64,000 bases of DNA from Metallyticus violacea (lineage: Eukaryota > Arthropoda > Insecta > Mantodea > Metallyticidae): contig CM060833.1 in the NCBI GenBank assembly GCA_030762175.1, positions 870,501 to 934,500 on the forward strand, read 5' to 3'. How positions within the stretch are numbered: position 1 is the first letter of the stretch; every line of letters starts with the position of its first letter. Shown piece by piece: positions 11,425 through 23,366 of the stretch. The translations under genes were made by a program, and so were the position numbers. The notes under the pieces were generated by a model. The model ran no database searches. It saw only the letters and a list, made by a program, of their open reading frames with translations, and was not told the origin of the DNA.

Positions 11425-12265
11425 AAGCAGGGCTGAAAGCACTAGGAATCGCATGGAATATCCTGCTGCAGTGGAATCATGGCATCTCCGAGCGTGGACT
11501 CCACGCACTTGTGTCTCATAGTGCAACAGCTTACGCTAGCCGCTAAATTTCAGTCATCAACGTCGCCAACACTAGTTCCCAAGGGAGCGCCACACCCAGT
11601 GAAAATAAATATTATATATAAACATTATTAAGTCACAACTATGTGTCAGAGATAATTCTGTATGTAACCTATCTGCCAAACATGCTGGGTCCTGTTTCAC
11701 ACATTACAAGTGTACGGACTTGCAGTTATTAGTAAGATTCGGTTCCACAAAGATTTCTGCTATATTGACGTTGACCATTTTTTTTTCCTGTTGCAATCAA
11801 CGGAGATTTGGCAGCATTACAGTGATTTCTCTCCCCTTCAATTTATATTTACAAAAAGAAGACCAGCATAGGCTGTCAGACCGCAGTGAGCCACGGCAAA
11901 CCACTGGGTCCCGGTTTCTGGGATTTACCCGATCAGTGTGTGTGTGTGTGTGAATTAGTTGCGAATTGGAATAATTGCACATTTTCCACAGTTACAATGT
12001 TTCACCCGCCTAACAATGCCCTCATTACAGTGATTTACCCGCCCCTATCAATTTATTTTACCCGCGTACCATAGCACTAATAATTCACTTTTCACAGGGC
12101 AACACATAGGCTACATTATTTTTAACAAAAAAAAAAAAAATACTTTCAACATGAGACACAAGAGCGTGGAGTGAACTCCACTGTCCTTTGGGACTGGCCA
12201 GCCGCTCGGAGATTCTACTGCAGCAGGAGATTCCTAGCGTTTTCAGCCCTGCAAGTATCAATGAC
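11425..12265. repeat. inverted repeat with about 100-bp arms, about 630 bp apart
   Basis: The left arm (about 11428-11522) and right arm (about 12149-12258) share, in inverted orientation, CAGGGCTGAAA, CCTGCTGCAGT, ATCTCCGAGCG and CTTGTGTCTCAT. The arms differ by several indels. The interior has a GT microsatellite and no recognisable protein. It may be a non-autonomous DNA element of about 0.85 kb; termini and target duplication could not be fixed. Confidence 0.7.
11936..11952. repeat. GT microsatellite
   Basis: An uninterrupted run of GT dinucleotides inside the inverted-repeat element. Confidence 0.95.
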
Positions 12266-13079
12266 CACTTTTGCTAGCAGACTAACTGAAATCATTTTGT
12301 AAATTATGTAACAATACCTGCCTAAGCAACCACAAATGTTAACAAACTCGTTATTCAGAACGGTAAAATGTTATCTATGTTTTGTGTTTCTCGGTTGGCA
12401 TTAGTAAATTAAACGGTAACGACATTCGCCTATTTCAGTCTCACGGTTTCTCACAGGTATTCATAATATTTTATACAATTGTTAATAATCTGTGCACAAA
12501 TGTCAAACACTCGTATATACTTTTATTCTTATTCTATTCATGAAATAGTCCTAAATCCGTATTTGTGGCTCTTCTCTGTTGGCATTACTGACAACCGACA
12601 TTCTTCTATTGCAAGTTGACTTGAAAATATTACGTTCATAATACAGATATACAATTATTACAATTTTGCAAGCCAAGTTAGAGGAATTATATGTAAATGA
12701 TTATTTATTTGTGAAATAGTCCTAATAAATATCACTCGAGCGTCTGAACTTTCTATATTCGTGAATTTATCGGCAATCTCAGATTCTTTTGTGATAAAAA
12801 AAATTACTGTATTACACATGCCTTGCGTAATGGTGACAAGCAGTACTGAGAAGGTTCATCGACGAACTGACTGATATGTGCTTGAAGGTCAACCGGAAAC
12901 AGGAAGCAGCTTTGCCCTCTCGAATGACCAATATAAGAGGTGTGCCTGTCAGATGTTGCGCCCGCCGTAAAAAGTTTTCAGAGAAGGCGCACATTGCAGT
13001 GGCTAGAAGCATTTTCTTTCAGAGTTGTCTGATGATAAACCTATCAGCAGAGGTCACCAGACTAATGCGGGCTCTTCAA
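12266..13079. other. intergenic, no gene recognised
   Basis: AT-rich up to about 12800. The open frame on the plus strand from 12876 reads into the transposase fragment that follows, but its first 65 residues have no motif I recognise. Confidence 0.4.
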
Positions 13080-13280
13080 ACGGTTTCGTGCAAGATGCAC
13101 TCCGTAGGTTCTACTGTTATGGACTATGTCCCATATCATTCAGTGACACTGGACAAAGCGGCAATGATAGAGTGGCTGCAGGAGAGAAATATTCCTGCTG
13201 ATATGAGCATGGCGAAGCTACTTGTACACTCCCTTGTTAATGGAAATAAACCTGCGTACCAGATGAAGTGGACAGGGAAC
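13080..13280 (+). mobile_element. DDE-transposase fragment (IS630/Tc1/mariner-like)
   Basis: Within the plus-strand frame 12876-13325 the segment VMDYVPYHSV, then KAAMIEWLQERNIP, then a KP-Y region, matches the pattern around the second catalytic Asp of an IS630-type transposase family. In those proteins VMDNAPYHS is followed by a lysine-rich segment and MI-WL--R-IP. Asn-Ala has become Tyr-Val here. No DNA-binding domain or termini are visible. This is a fragment recognised by pattern only. Confidence 0.55.
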
Positions 13281-13329
13281 AGGGTTACCTCCTTATCAAT
13301 CCCAGTGAGTGACTTAAAAGCATAGGTAC

Positions 13330-14729
13330 AGATTTACAACAATGAGGGAAGCTGTACGAGGGAGGAAAGTGGGGTATGTAGATAATGGACGCCATTATCA
13401 GTGAGCACAAGCAGTTGATAATACTGTCACGATCCACTCTAACTCGTTTCGCTACAACATCATTATTTTGTAACGATTAATCTGAAGACATCCTAAATGA
13501 CACAAAAAAACAGGAAAGTGATGGACCGTGAATTTATGAGATCGAGGAGGTTACTACTTTTGCGCTTTCCTTAACATCCGTTACGATTCTATGTTGCTCA
13601 TGCGCAAACGCTAATTTTTACGTAGTCTTACAAAACTCATCTCTACTTTTAACTGCTACATTTTCGCCATATGCCACATATACAAAATGACCCACATTGC
13701 GCCAGCTTATTTTGTTTTGTTAATCGCGAATCAAGTAGCGCTCGGCACATGTTTCTTCTTGCACTATTCCAACATCGCTGCACCCCTAAATGTAAACCAC
13801 TGCACTAAATGTACAGACCTCCATCATTCACTGCAGAATCTGTGTACTATAGGGGTGGCCCAACCCTATAGTCGACGACAGGCGGCTATTACCTCCAGTT
13901 GAGCTTTGGACAGAGGCACATGTTGCCACCAAATTTTGTGCAGAAGGCGACTGGACTGAACAAGACCGACTACATTTACCAGACCCCAAGAAGAGATAGC
14001 CGAAGTCGTCAATAGCTTTACGCAGCTTTACGCAGCTTTACGCAGCTTTATGTTTACAAAATGACATAATTTTTATAATTAGAAAATATTTCGACGGTTT
14101 TTAAGAATATGAAATTGTTTGCAAACAATATTCCTTGCATGTAAACGAAATATAAAACAATATGTATTATAAACTTCTCCACAAGTAAGCACAAATCTTT
14201 ACAAATACACGAGTTCCCAAATAACTGAACCCCTTAAAACTAATTACATAGTTCAGACAGCATCATATTTGTCGCCTCTATTTTAAGTAAAAGGACATAA
14301 TCTTCCTTGGCAATAGTTATAAACGGTTGTACCTGTCTTGCTTTAATCTCACTTGAAAAGGAGTCAATCATACTGCTCACACCATTCATTAAAACTCTCA
14401 TCTCACTCCAAAACCCGCTTCATGCGTTCTTCCGGTCTTTGCTTTAATTGCTAACCCTCACTGTCCTATGATGGGTGATTAAGGAAAATGTCTTTCCTAA
14501 CCACAAATATTGGCACGAAACGTTTAATACACACTACAATTTCAGCATTAACTGCAAAATTTGCACGATGTACCTCTTTATCCACTCCTCCTTTAATTAC
14601 TGTTATTTAGGAAATGTAAACATAGTATTGTGCGGTACACTGTCATAATTAAGACATGCAAGAATAACTCATTTGGTACTAATACTTTCTATTAAACACG
14701 TGCTTGGTGTGGTTTCACTATTAAGTTAA

Positions 14730-14761
<32 letters not shown>

Positions 14762-15734
14762 ACGCTACTGTTGATTTGCTTCCAACTGCAGGTAACTGCA
14801 AATTAACAAAGTCGTGTAACTGTCGGTCTGGAACACACAGACCATATATTTGCCTACTATCGATACCTAACGACGAGGACTTGAGCTGAATCTTCTTCTG
14901 TTTTCAGAGTGAGCGTTCTCCTCGCTTATCCGCGCAATGATACACTTCAACAGTTTACAAATGAAAATTAAACACTACATTCACGATCATCCTATATAAA
15001 TGCTATAACAAATAATAAGCGTTAACAGAACAGAAACTGAGAAACTAACAAAGTTGTGTAATTAACTGTACAATAGTATTTACATGAGACACATTTATTA
15101 GAAAAAAAATGGTATGACAAATTTGTAACGAACCCATTCTTATACAACATACAGGAGGAGGGATCTTCTATGCTATGCAGAATAAATATATTACACCAAG
15201 TAGGTGGAGGTTACCTAATTATTTGTCGCACACATGCTTCTCGAAAGTTTGTTCTTTATTATGCAGCTGCTAATAATTAAATAGAAAATGATTCATTACT
15301 ATGTGCCTGCCCTGTTTACGGAGTAAAACTGAAAACTGTACAAATCAGCTGCTAAGCAATAGCAACGTCGAAACTGCAGTATTACATAAACTAAAGCGAA
15401 TTGTTAAGTGCAAAGTTTCAGCGACCCGATTATATCTTGTAATATATGACTAGTCAATAAAGACTGACAGTGTTTACTTTTTCCTCGTCACACAGAGATA
15501 CGCTGGTGAAATACTTATTCAAGAGAAGAACAGATGTCATGTGATTGTGGGAATTGTTGAAAGCGCATACGTCACAGGACACAGCAAAGAGCGAGTGTTT
15601 GCCAGTACGCTGCTTCAATCTGCAGATTATTTACGACGCTCTTTTACATCTCTGGTCATAACGTCCTATTCAATTTAAGGAATAAAAGCTCAGACTCTCT
15701 TCTTTCAGGATTGCAGCCATAAATCGACAACCAA
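13330..15734. other. intergenic with simple repeats, no gene recognised
   Basis: Contains a four-copy 10-bp tandem AGCTTTACGC at 14014-14050 and an A-run of about 27 bp at 14731-14757. Frames are short and featureless. No exon for the N-terminal part of nucleoredoxin could be identified. Confidence 0.5.
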
Positions 15735-15860
15735 CAGCTTTACTTCCCTTCCGAAGGAAGCCATACCCCCGATAAAAAAGCATCGACTTCGGCCGGGTTT
15801 GAACCCACGACCTTGGGTCTATGAGGCAAGTATGTTTATCACCAGATCACCAGGGCCGAC
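15735..15860 (-). mobile_element. SINE family A, 5' part with tRNA-like head
   Basis: On the minus strand this copy keeps what the other two lack: a tRNA-like head starting near 15860 (CCTGGTGATCTGGTGATAAA, A-box-like) and a B-box GGTTCAAACCC, followed by the body CGATGCTTTTTT, TATGGCTTCCTTCGG and AGGGAAGTAAAGC. The 3' half of the body and the tail are missing. It defines the 5' end of the family. Confidence 0.75.
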
Positions 15861-16206
15861 ACCTTCTGCAGAAATCCGCTAAAAAGCATACGATTGCTTG
15901 TGTGTGTGTGTTCCGAAACCGTTGTGTTCATTCCGCCTGCATTTATTGTACATCGCTCCGTATCGCTGCAGCATTCTCTGGAATTCAGTTTTTTTCGCAG
16001 CCGTTCGGTACTGAAGCCGCAGAATAGCCGCTGACTGTAAGGTCAAGTCCGATTATTCGTCCATGCGCATGCGCAGACTTTTCCCTCTATGCTTTCACAA
16101 GACACAAACGGGTTTATCGTTTGATGGGAAATTGTTAATGTTAACAACAACAATTTCTCGTATGCCACATCTCTCCCCAGGCAACCTTTATCGAGGTCCT
16201 CAGACG

Positions 16207-16610
16207 GTTAGCCCTACTCCTAATGGTCCGATTCCCCTGATTTCAGATACTATTTCTATTATTTTATTTAAATGGTTGATTTGATTTGTTTCAGAAAAAA
16301 AAAAATGTTGGTGCCACTAGAACGATCATTACAATATGGGTTTTAGGTGGGGAAGAAAAAAAAACCCACTCCTAATGGTGTGATTTCGCTGATTTTCAGA
16401 AACTATTTTTCTTATTTCATTTGAACGACAGAAAAAAAAATTGTCCTGCTAAAGCGATTTTTAAAACTGACTTTAGGTTAATCCCCATTCCCAAAGGTTT
16501 GCTGGTTAACGAACTCAACGAATCGTTTGTAAATTGAATCTTATATGCCGAGTTTTATTGAGAAAATAAAAAATTGCGGCTGCTAGAGCATTAACTCACA
16601 CATGTATAAC
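16207..16610. repeat. three diverged direct-repeat units, about 120-155 bp
   Basis: Units start near 16211, 16366 and 16480. Each begins with a CCC-A-TCC-AA-GGT type sequence, passes through a GATTTC-CTGATTTCAG-like segment, and ends in CAGAAAAAAAAA and a CTAGA/CTAAAGCGAT-like motif. Unit 3 is the most degraded. No coding sense; origin unknown. Confidence 0.55.
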
Positions 16611-18039
16611 ATCACTGTGTGACTATTTAAGTGTTTTATATATTTCTCTCCTCTAGTTACTTTATTATATACATTGATACAAATTTTTGGTGTCTAGATC
16701 GAAGAAAGCTTTCAAAAATCTGTCCATGGGTACAACCGCAATATACAATAGTATTGCTTATTTCCACGTTTTAACAGAGGAGAATGAAATTGACAGAAGC
16801 CGACGATGTGAAATATGTCATATTTTATGTTCTCGCTTTCTCAAGCAAGAATTCGAGTGTTGCTTTACTTGCCATATAACAAAGCTCAGTGACTGCGTCT
16901 ACAGACTATGCTGAAGTGCTGACAGATCTATTTCTGTAACTCATCAAAACCATTTTCGGTTTTGTAAACTTATTAATACATTGACATTAGCTGCATACAC
17001 CCAACCTGAGCTTTGCAGTCCTATTTGATCGTAAGCTACGTTTCGTCTTGATAATGGCTCTCGGTTTCCGAACCAGCCTGTCAGCACTGCACAAATTAAA
17101 ACGGCAAAAGCACCTCTGGCTACAAGAAGAATGCAACTGGTGATGAAAGTGACAGGCATTCTAGAAACTCTAATATATCAGGATGTGTGAACAGTTCCTA
17201 AAAAGTTCTACGATAACCAAACAAACCATGGGAACGTAAACTACTAAAAATGTTTAATGAGTTGCAAAGAAATCATGTAAAATGTTTAGCTGTTGTAAAG
17301 AATAAAAGGAGTGACTTGTGTATAAAAGACAGAGAACATAGTCATATGAACCAACTTTAATGATTATGTTACTGCTTTGTTGCAACACCGTAATTATTAA
17401 ACTCCATATAAGGCAACAAAATACGTATCGGTGAGTTCAATTTGGTAAAATTTGTAAAAGAATGCCAACTCCACTTTTTTGGTTCATAAAATACTCTTAA
17501 ACATCAACTGTTAACAGGGTTCTGCTCACTAATACATACGTCGTAAACTTCATCATACAGAAATGGAAAATAACTTTTCTTCTGATTTTACTTCGTTTAC
17601 GTTTACGTTTCGTTTACAGACTTTCAGACTTGGGATGTCCTTGCCCCTAAGTAGTAATAATTTGCTCAAGTAGACTCATTGTCGGTTTTGCCCCGTACTG
17701 AATGACAGTGAATATGATTTTATAGAACGTCATATTGGATTGATGCGTTTCTTGATTTCTTGGCATTTTCCCCAATTACTCCTCCCTTCTTTCATGAAAA
17801 TGGAAATGACAGTTTTTTCACTTTTTTTAAAATAAATCCTGATAGAACAGAAGCTTTATCTAAATTTTTATCATACTCAGCCAAGTACAAAGAATTCGCG
17901 TTAGACTTGATCCGAGAAAGCGGGCGGGATGAAGCCAGTAGAGCGCGTAGTAAACAGTGGCGTTATAGATCTGTAATTACGTGAGTATACCACTCATAAA
18001 CTTTCATTAAATCGTCATTTTATTTTACTAATCTGTTAC
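16611..18039. other. intergenic, no gene recognised
   Basis: Short frames at 16687-16914 and 17760-17984 show no motif. A small TTTACG-rich tandem lies near 17590-17620. The right end adjoins the 3' end of the mariner-like element below. Confidence 0.45.
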
Positions 18040-18229
18040 ATTAGTTACTCAAAGTTTTGTCTTTCAGCATTCACACATACCCGACATCTTTGATGAAATT
18101 TGCATTCACATGCAAAATTTCTCCTTTGTAATCATACTAGTTTCTGCTCTTATATTGCCTTTCAGTTCATCTACAGTGTGTGGGTTATCTCTAGAGACTC
18201 TGTATGTTAGGGTTTCCCACAAATAATAA

Positions 18230-19560
18230 CACTGGGCAACAAAAAAATAATTTTTGAATGTTTCGAGCACTTCATGAGGCAATTCCTACTAATTTTGGGT
18301 TGAGAAAAACAAAGATGACAATGAAAAAATTTTATTAGCTCAAGTGTCTATGATATACATAAGGTGGAAGTATTACATATTAACGGTTTGAGAGAAAAGG
18401 ATACATTTTAATTACATACATGCTAACAACAATGAAAGTGCATTTGATTTTTTAAACTGGTAATTACATGGTAAGAGTTCTAAATTGCTGGAAAAATATT
18501 TCGCAGATAATCATGTCTGAAGAGAATCATGTGGTGGCCTATTGACTTCGTCGTCTTTTAACTTGCCTCTTGTGATGGAGTTCCGCAGAATCCCTATACA
18601 AAGACCAACAGTAATCCGCAAGCATTACTTCATTCCAACGGCCTTGATATCTTTGTTCCATAACAGAAATGTCCTGATGGAATCTCTCCCCATGTTCATC
18701 ACTAACAGCTCCACAACTAGGAGGGAAAAAGTCTAGGTGGGAGTGGAGAAAATGGATCTTAAGGGACATGTTGCATCCAAGGCTACGGTATTTTTGCAGG
18801 AGCACTGTCACCAAATGCTTGTAGTTGTCATCTCTTTTGTTGCCTAAAAATCCATGAAAACACCCTTGAAGGCTTCCCAAGCTTCCTTTTCTTTCCCCTC
18901 CAAAACTTGGTCAAATGCAGGATCCTTTACAAGTTCTCTTATTTGTGGTCCGACAAAAATGCCTTCCTTAACTTTTGCATCACTTAATTTCGAAAATTTC
19001 TCTCTGATGTACTTAAAGGCCCGTCCTTCTCGGTTCATAGCTTTGACAAAGTTTTTCATCAAACCCAGCTTGATATGCAGGGGTGGAAGAAGAACGTCTT
19101 TTGGGTCCACAAGAGGCTTGGCAGTCTTTACAAGAGGCGTCAGATTGCGTTTCTGTGAGGAAAATTTTATTTCACCACAAATATAACAAAAGTTATTCAC
19201 CATATTTACACATTTTCGTGGCATTTTTACAAATTTTACACTAAAAACGCACTCGCGAACCAGAAATTTTGCATTAATTTGAGTAGAAACTACATGTAAT
19301 TCACAGTCACAGCAACAGTATCTATGTTTATGACTTACAAACAGCTGAAGAGCATTTGTGTTTTGTTATTTGACAGGTGTGCCAACTCCCAAAAAAAATC
19401 CCCAAATTTAAAATCTTCACTCTAAAAAATGAAATGTCACTTTATCTTCAAAACAAGAGCTAATCTATCATTTTTATATGGTGATTTTTTAATTCAGTAG
19501 ATGGAAATACATGTAAATTCACTATTTTTAAGCCCGAAACATTTTCATTGTTGCCCAGTG
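18230..19560 (-). mobile_element. 1,331-bp DNA transposon with CACTGGGCAACAA termini and TAA duplication
   Basis: The ends are exact inverted repeats of 13 bp (CACTGGGCAACAA) and continue imperfectly for about 40 bp (ATGTTTCG-GC shared). TAA flanks both sides (18227-18229 and 19561-19563). The empty site can be read directly: removing the element and one TAA rejoins the transposase codons of the host mariner. CACTG termini with a 3-bp duplication suggest the CMC (CACTA/Mirage/Chapaev) group, but this is inference because the encoded protein is not a transposase I can classify. The element carries one frameshifted minus-strand ORF, described separately. Confidence 0.88.
18539..19224 (-). pseudogene. 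orphan transposon ORF with CYICGE and SDEHGERFHQDI motifs, frameshifted
   Basis: From ATG 19224 the product begins MPRKC with a CYICGE zinc-ligand-like segment, then LLPPLHIKLGLMKNFVKA (near 50-65), a KEGIFVGPQIREL segment, and AWEAFKGVF. The frame then breaks in an A5 run (18847-18851, T5 on the coding strand) where one T seems lost. It continues in the next frame as FLGNKRDDNY, SLKIHFLHSHLDFF, SDEHGERFHQDI, RYQGRW and a basic tail, with a stop near 18539. I recall predicted proteins with these motifs in many arthropods and cnidarians. They are much longer and have a large middle region, so this copy seems internally deleted between the CYICGE part and LLPPLHIKLG. The Glu in SDEHGE could be a catalytic acid, which is untested. 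Confidence 0.75.
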
Positions 19561-20340
19561 TAATCGCACGCGGTAAAATCTGAGAACGTACAGGTGATAA
19601 CCCTTTAGAAATTATTCTTTCTTCAAAATCCTCCAAAGAGTCACGAGCAGTATGAGCTGATGCAGAGCTTTGTTGAAAATATGCACATTGTCTCTCATGA
19701 TAAGTTAATTGTTAAAAAAATGTGCGAGTACGATACCTTTCCGAATTTACGGTATCTTCTAAATATGTCCTATTATTCATTTTCTGTTACGGCTCTCTTT
19801 TCATCATGCAGAGGAATTTCGTGAATTTTCTGTGCTAAAGAATCTATTGTTTTGTGAACATACGTATCCACGTAAATGAAACCATCAGAGGAAATTATTA
19901 AATATGGATCAACAATTCCGTCATGAATGTTGTGTAAAACCCAAATGCAGAAATTCACTCAACTTTCCTTGTCATGCGGCCGTAATTCTTGTACTATAAT
20001 AACTCTGAACGGTTCGAATTTTAAAAGTTTAGTAACCGTATGGACTGAAGTTTCTGAAATGCCTACTTCTTGAGTAAATATGCGTTAGAAGAACGTTCAA
20101 GCGATGCTCCCAATATCAGTCATCTTTTCTCTGTTTAGGCCTACGAAATTTAGAGTTCAGCGATCCGGTTTCTTTAAATCTATTGACAAGGTTTCTAACT
20201 GTAGCTCTGTTTGGAGGTCGAATGCCAGGGAATCTGTTTTGATGTACTCGTAAGTATCGCACATAAATATTCGTTGTTGTAGAGTATATTTCAATTATAT
20301 GAATCAATGCACATATAGCACTTGCACTTTAAATGTAATT

Positions 20341-22500
20341 CGAAGGGAGAACACAAGCAATCGTGTCTTCTAACACTTCAAACTGTTCAAAACAACGACC
20401 ATAACATAGAGCCCGCATGACATATTGCAACACCTCAACCTAATAAGCATTGACCCGAAACTTATGGGCCTGCGGAGCACTGAAGGAAAATTACGCATCC
20501 AAAATGCCGCTGTTTGCTTCGTGCTCTACCGACTTCCTCCCATCCGCTTCCTCGGGTCAAGAGTGACTAGAACTTGCCGTATATTTGTTTATCCTGTTGC
20601 TGCAGATGGAATTTGAGACAATCCTGCTCCTTTTGAACCCGTTGACATTTTTTGCGATTCCTCACGAATAAACAAACCAAAAATTAATATGACGTATGCT
20701 TTTATGACGGAAATATTTAAAATAATTTATCTAGGAGTATACCTACCGATTTTCTGGACCTTGGAGTTTATGAACCGAATTCCTCAACAAAAACACTTGT
20801 TAATTAAGTATAGCTGCTCTACTGAAGTGAAACCGTTAACATAATATAATCTTTTATTTTTGCAATGTCGGATGTCTTTCACTTGTTGCCGAGTTCAAGC
20901 GATGGAAGAGGATGCTTTTAGTACTCACGGCTGGTACCGGGCGGCCAGGATCTCGTAACAGGTCCTTTCTAAGAATCTCTTACATCCTGGCAACAGAACA
21001 GAAAATTCGTGGAATATAAATATCCCTCCCAGCGTTCGCCCGACATGGGAAACTCATCAGGATGGAACCTCCGGAATGCAAAACTATAACAATAACTTTT
21101 TATTCTAATTGATTGCATATTCGCATATAGTGTTAAATAAAGCGACTGATTAGCACGAATGTTTAGCCCCCGTTGCCCCCCCCCCCCGGAGTCGGCGCCC
21201 ATCAACACAGAATCAAAGCTACTTCCATGCCAATATGCATAGCTTGAATTCTATAATAAGCTGATCACTTGCATAAAAATACGAAAAAATGAAAATATTT
21301 TCTAACCAACAAATGTTATTCAGAAGTGGAATTCGCATTGAAGATATGAAAAAAGTATACTAAATTGTTAGTTTCAGCTTCTTTCTTGGACTCTCAAAAG
21401 ATGTGTTTTGATTGGAAGCGGTAAAAGTGTTAACGTTTACAAAATATGTAAATAGAATTGTTTATTATCGATGTGTTCTATGTCAGGGAATCCAGATCAA
21501 CAGGATGATATTGCGGCTTATGGGGGCTCTGATAAAACACTGTCGAAGTGATCGTTATAACAGTAAAGTATTCTTTAAGTCAGCAATTCCACGCTCGTCT
21601 GGCGTGCGTGAAACAGAAAAAGCCTAACTCTGCGCATGCGTATGGCTGCATGTTTGGAGGTTTTGCAAAGGAAAATCATGACAGCGTCCATCCTCTCCCC
21701 GGCCTTGAAACTGTAACAGACAGACTGCAATAGCAGCACCTGAGCTCATTTTATTATTTGTATTAACTTAGGGTGCTCAGGGTTTTAAGGGATTGAAATC
21801 AGGAGCGTGTCCCTAGTGTCCAGCTTCGTGCCAAGTTAACAGAAAAGAATGTTGTAAAAGTGGGATTCTTTCTGAGATTGTGAAAATATGTATGAATAAA
21901 TAAATAAAGAGAGCCGTGCAGCAATATTAATTTAAACTGCATTATAAAAGTTTAAAAAAGTAAAACCCCATTTAAATTACCGAATTATTTTCCTCTCCTA
22001 TGTTTGTTCCATGTCAAATAATAACTTTCCATTTCCAATACGATGTAGTTGTAACAAGCCGCTATCATAACTGGTAAAATCCCTATAACGGCCATTAATA
22101 TTCATATATTGTCGAAATAAAATTATAGTTAATCTTTTGGTAACTAGACTTAGATTTGCCTTTTTGGCAGACATCGCTTCCAAATTGAACGAGTGAAATC
22201 TTTAATGTAACGAGAGAAGTTGTAAATAGCTTTACGATATTTCATACTCAAAGTGTATGTATATGTATATTATTTTTTTAGGTTTTTTGTTTATTGGCTT
22301 CTTAGGTCTTATGGGACCTAATATACGTGAATACTGTCGGTGTAGGGAGGGATACGCTACCAGTAGACCATGGAGGCAGTCAAGATTAAGGAAAATTAAA
22401 AATGCACTAATAACAAACTTCTTAACATAAGAGAACTAGGGTAACTTTAAAATCATTATTCTAAAGAAAGAAAAGTATATAAGCTCCAGTAAGAGCAGTT
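20341..22500. other. intergenic, no gene recognised
   Basis: Contains a C-run near 21174-21187 and one SINE-like fragment listed separately. Frames at 20425-20616, 20969-21208, 21412-21733 and 21998-22183 lack recognisable motifs. Confidence 0.45.
20985..21060 (-). repeat. SINE family C body fragment
   Basis: GGAATATAAATATCC-TCCCAGCGTT-GCC resembles the body of the SINE at 39840-39998 (GGAATGTAAATATCCATCCC, AGCATTTGCC). No tRNA-like head or target duplication was seen here. Confidence 0.45.
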
Positions 22501-22760
22501 TAGAGTCCCGCAACTTAGATCGGCTGACCAGTAGCGGACCTACCCTCTTCAATCGCTGAGTTTCCTCACGCGACACGCGCTGGGCCAATCTCTTCCAGTC
22601 AGTTGCGAGCGGGATTTCGACAGAGTACGGCAGTTGTGTTGTACAGTCGAGAGTGAGATTTCATTACATTGTACAGTAGCGTTATGCAATGGTGAGGTAT
22701 CAATTGAGTTGTCATACATCAGGTACAGAACAAGACAGGCATTTAGGCCTAAATTTATTG
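22500..22760. other. GC-richer block of unknown nature
   Basis: A stretch clearly richer in G and C than its surroundings. It includes CCAGTCAGTTGCGAGCGGGA, which contains an arthropod initiator-like TCAGT, and ends before an A-rich AAATAAATAAATAAA tract near 22777. It could be a promoter, a retroelement leader or an LTR fragment; nothing decides between these. Confidence 0.3.
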
Positions 22761-23366
22761 GCAGCCTGGTTCCAAAAAATAAATAAATAAAAAAATTCAA
22801 AAATTAAAGCTAATACAGAAGAATGAAATCGGTTCTGTTAATGACCGGAAGATGTCATGTGCTCACAGAAAAAAAAAAATGATGAAATAAGACCTTCCAT
22901 TAAAGCCCTCTTCGTTCCTCATATCTTACGTTTTGTGATTTTTATTTTTGGGCGAAATTGAAAAATAAAGTATATTCAATTACTAGAAGCACCCCAAACA
23001 AAATTAAGTCCGTTAGTGATGAGGAAATGATGCATATAGTTACGATATTATTTCCTGAGAAAATGTGGATCATGGTGCCAGGGAAATTGGGAAATCTAGG
23101 GAGAGTGAGTGCCAAAATATTTATTTAATATTTGTGCCGAAGTATTAAAATGGTGAAGCTCTTGAGCGCCACCAGTCTACCAAGAAAATGCCGAGGGCAA
23201 CGCAGGTTTTAACAGCCGACAGACTGAACTGCTCTCACGAATACAATAAACATTTAATAATTTTCGGAATGCTGTTGTCAACTTGTATTTATCTTTGGGA
23301 ACTTTGTATAAAACAAAGGTTATAGTGAATTTTTGATGTTTTACATATCCAGTTAAAGGAAACATT
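22761..23366. other. intergenic, no gene recognised
   Basis: AT-rich sequence with A-runs and short frames only. Confidence 0.4.

Larger units (their letters stand above)
18040..20340 (-). mobile_element. mariner-like element, interrupted by a CACTG element
   Basis: Read leftwards it shows transposase landmarks in order: RFPGIRPPNRATVRNLVNRF (helix-turn-helix, about 20250), IHDGIVDP and SSDG (first catalytic Asp region, about 19900), a SQNNR/STEN segment, AHTARDSLEDFEERIISKGL (about 19640), and PVRS just before 19561. The protein pattern resumes left of 18230 with LWG, then THTVDEL, then a CRVCVNAE-type C-terminus ending near 18047. Several stops and frameshifts are present. Closing the gap at 18230-19560 regenerates CDYYLW without loss, so this copy predates that insertion. 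Related fragments lie at 27000-27265, 29540-29792 and 50440-51600. Confidence 0.85.

Noticed and set aside
12876..13079. Upstream half of the frame as a host exon of nucleoredoxin
   Set aside because: The frame runs into a transposase fragment and shows none of the expected N-terminal thioredoxin-like motifs.
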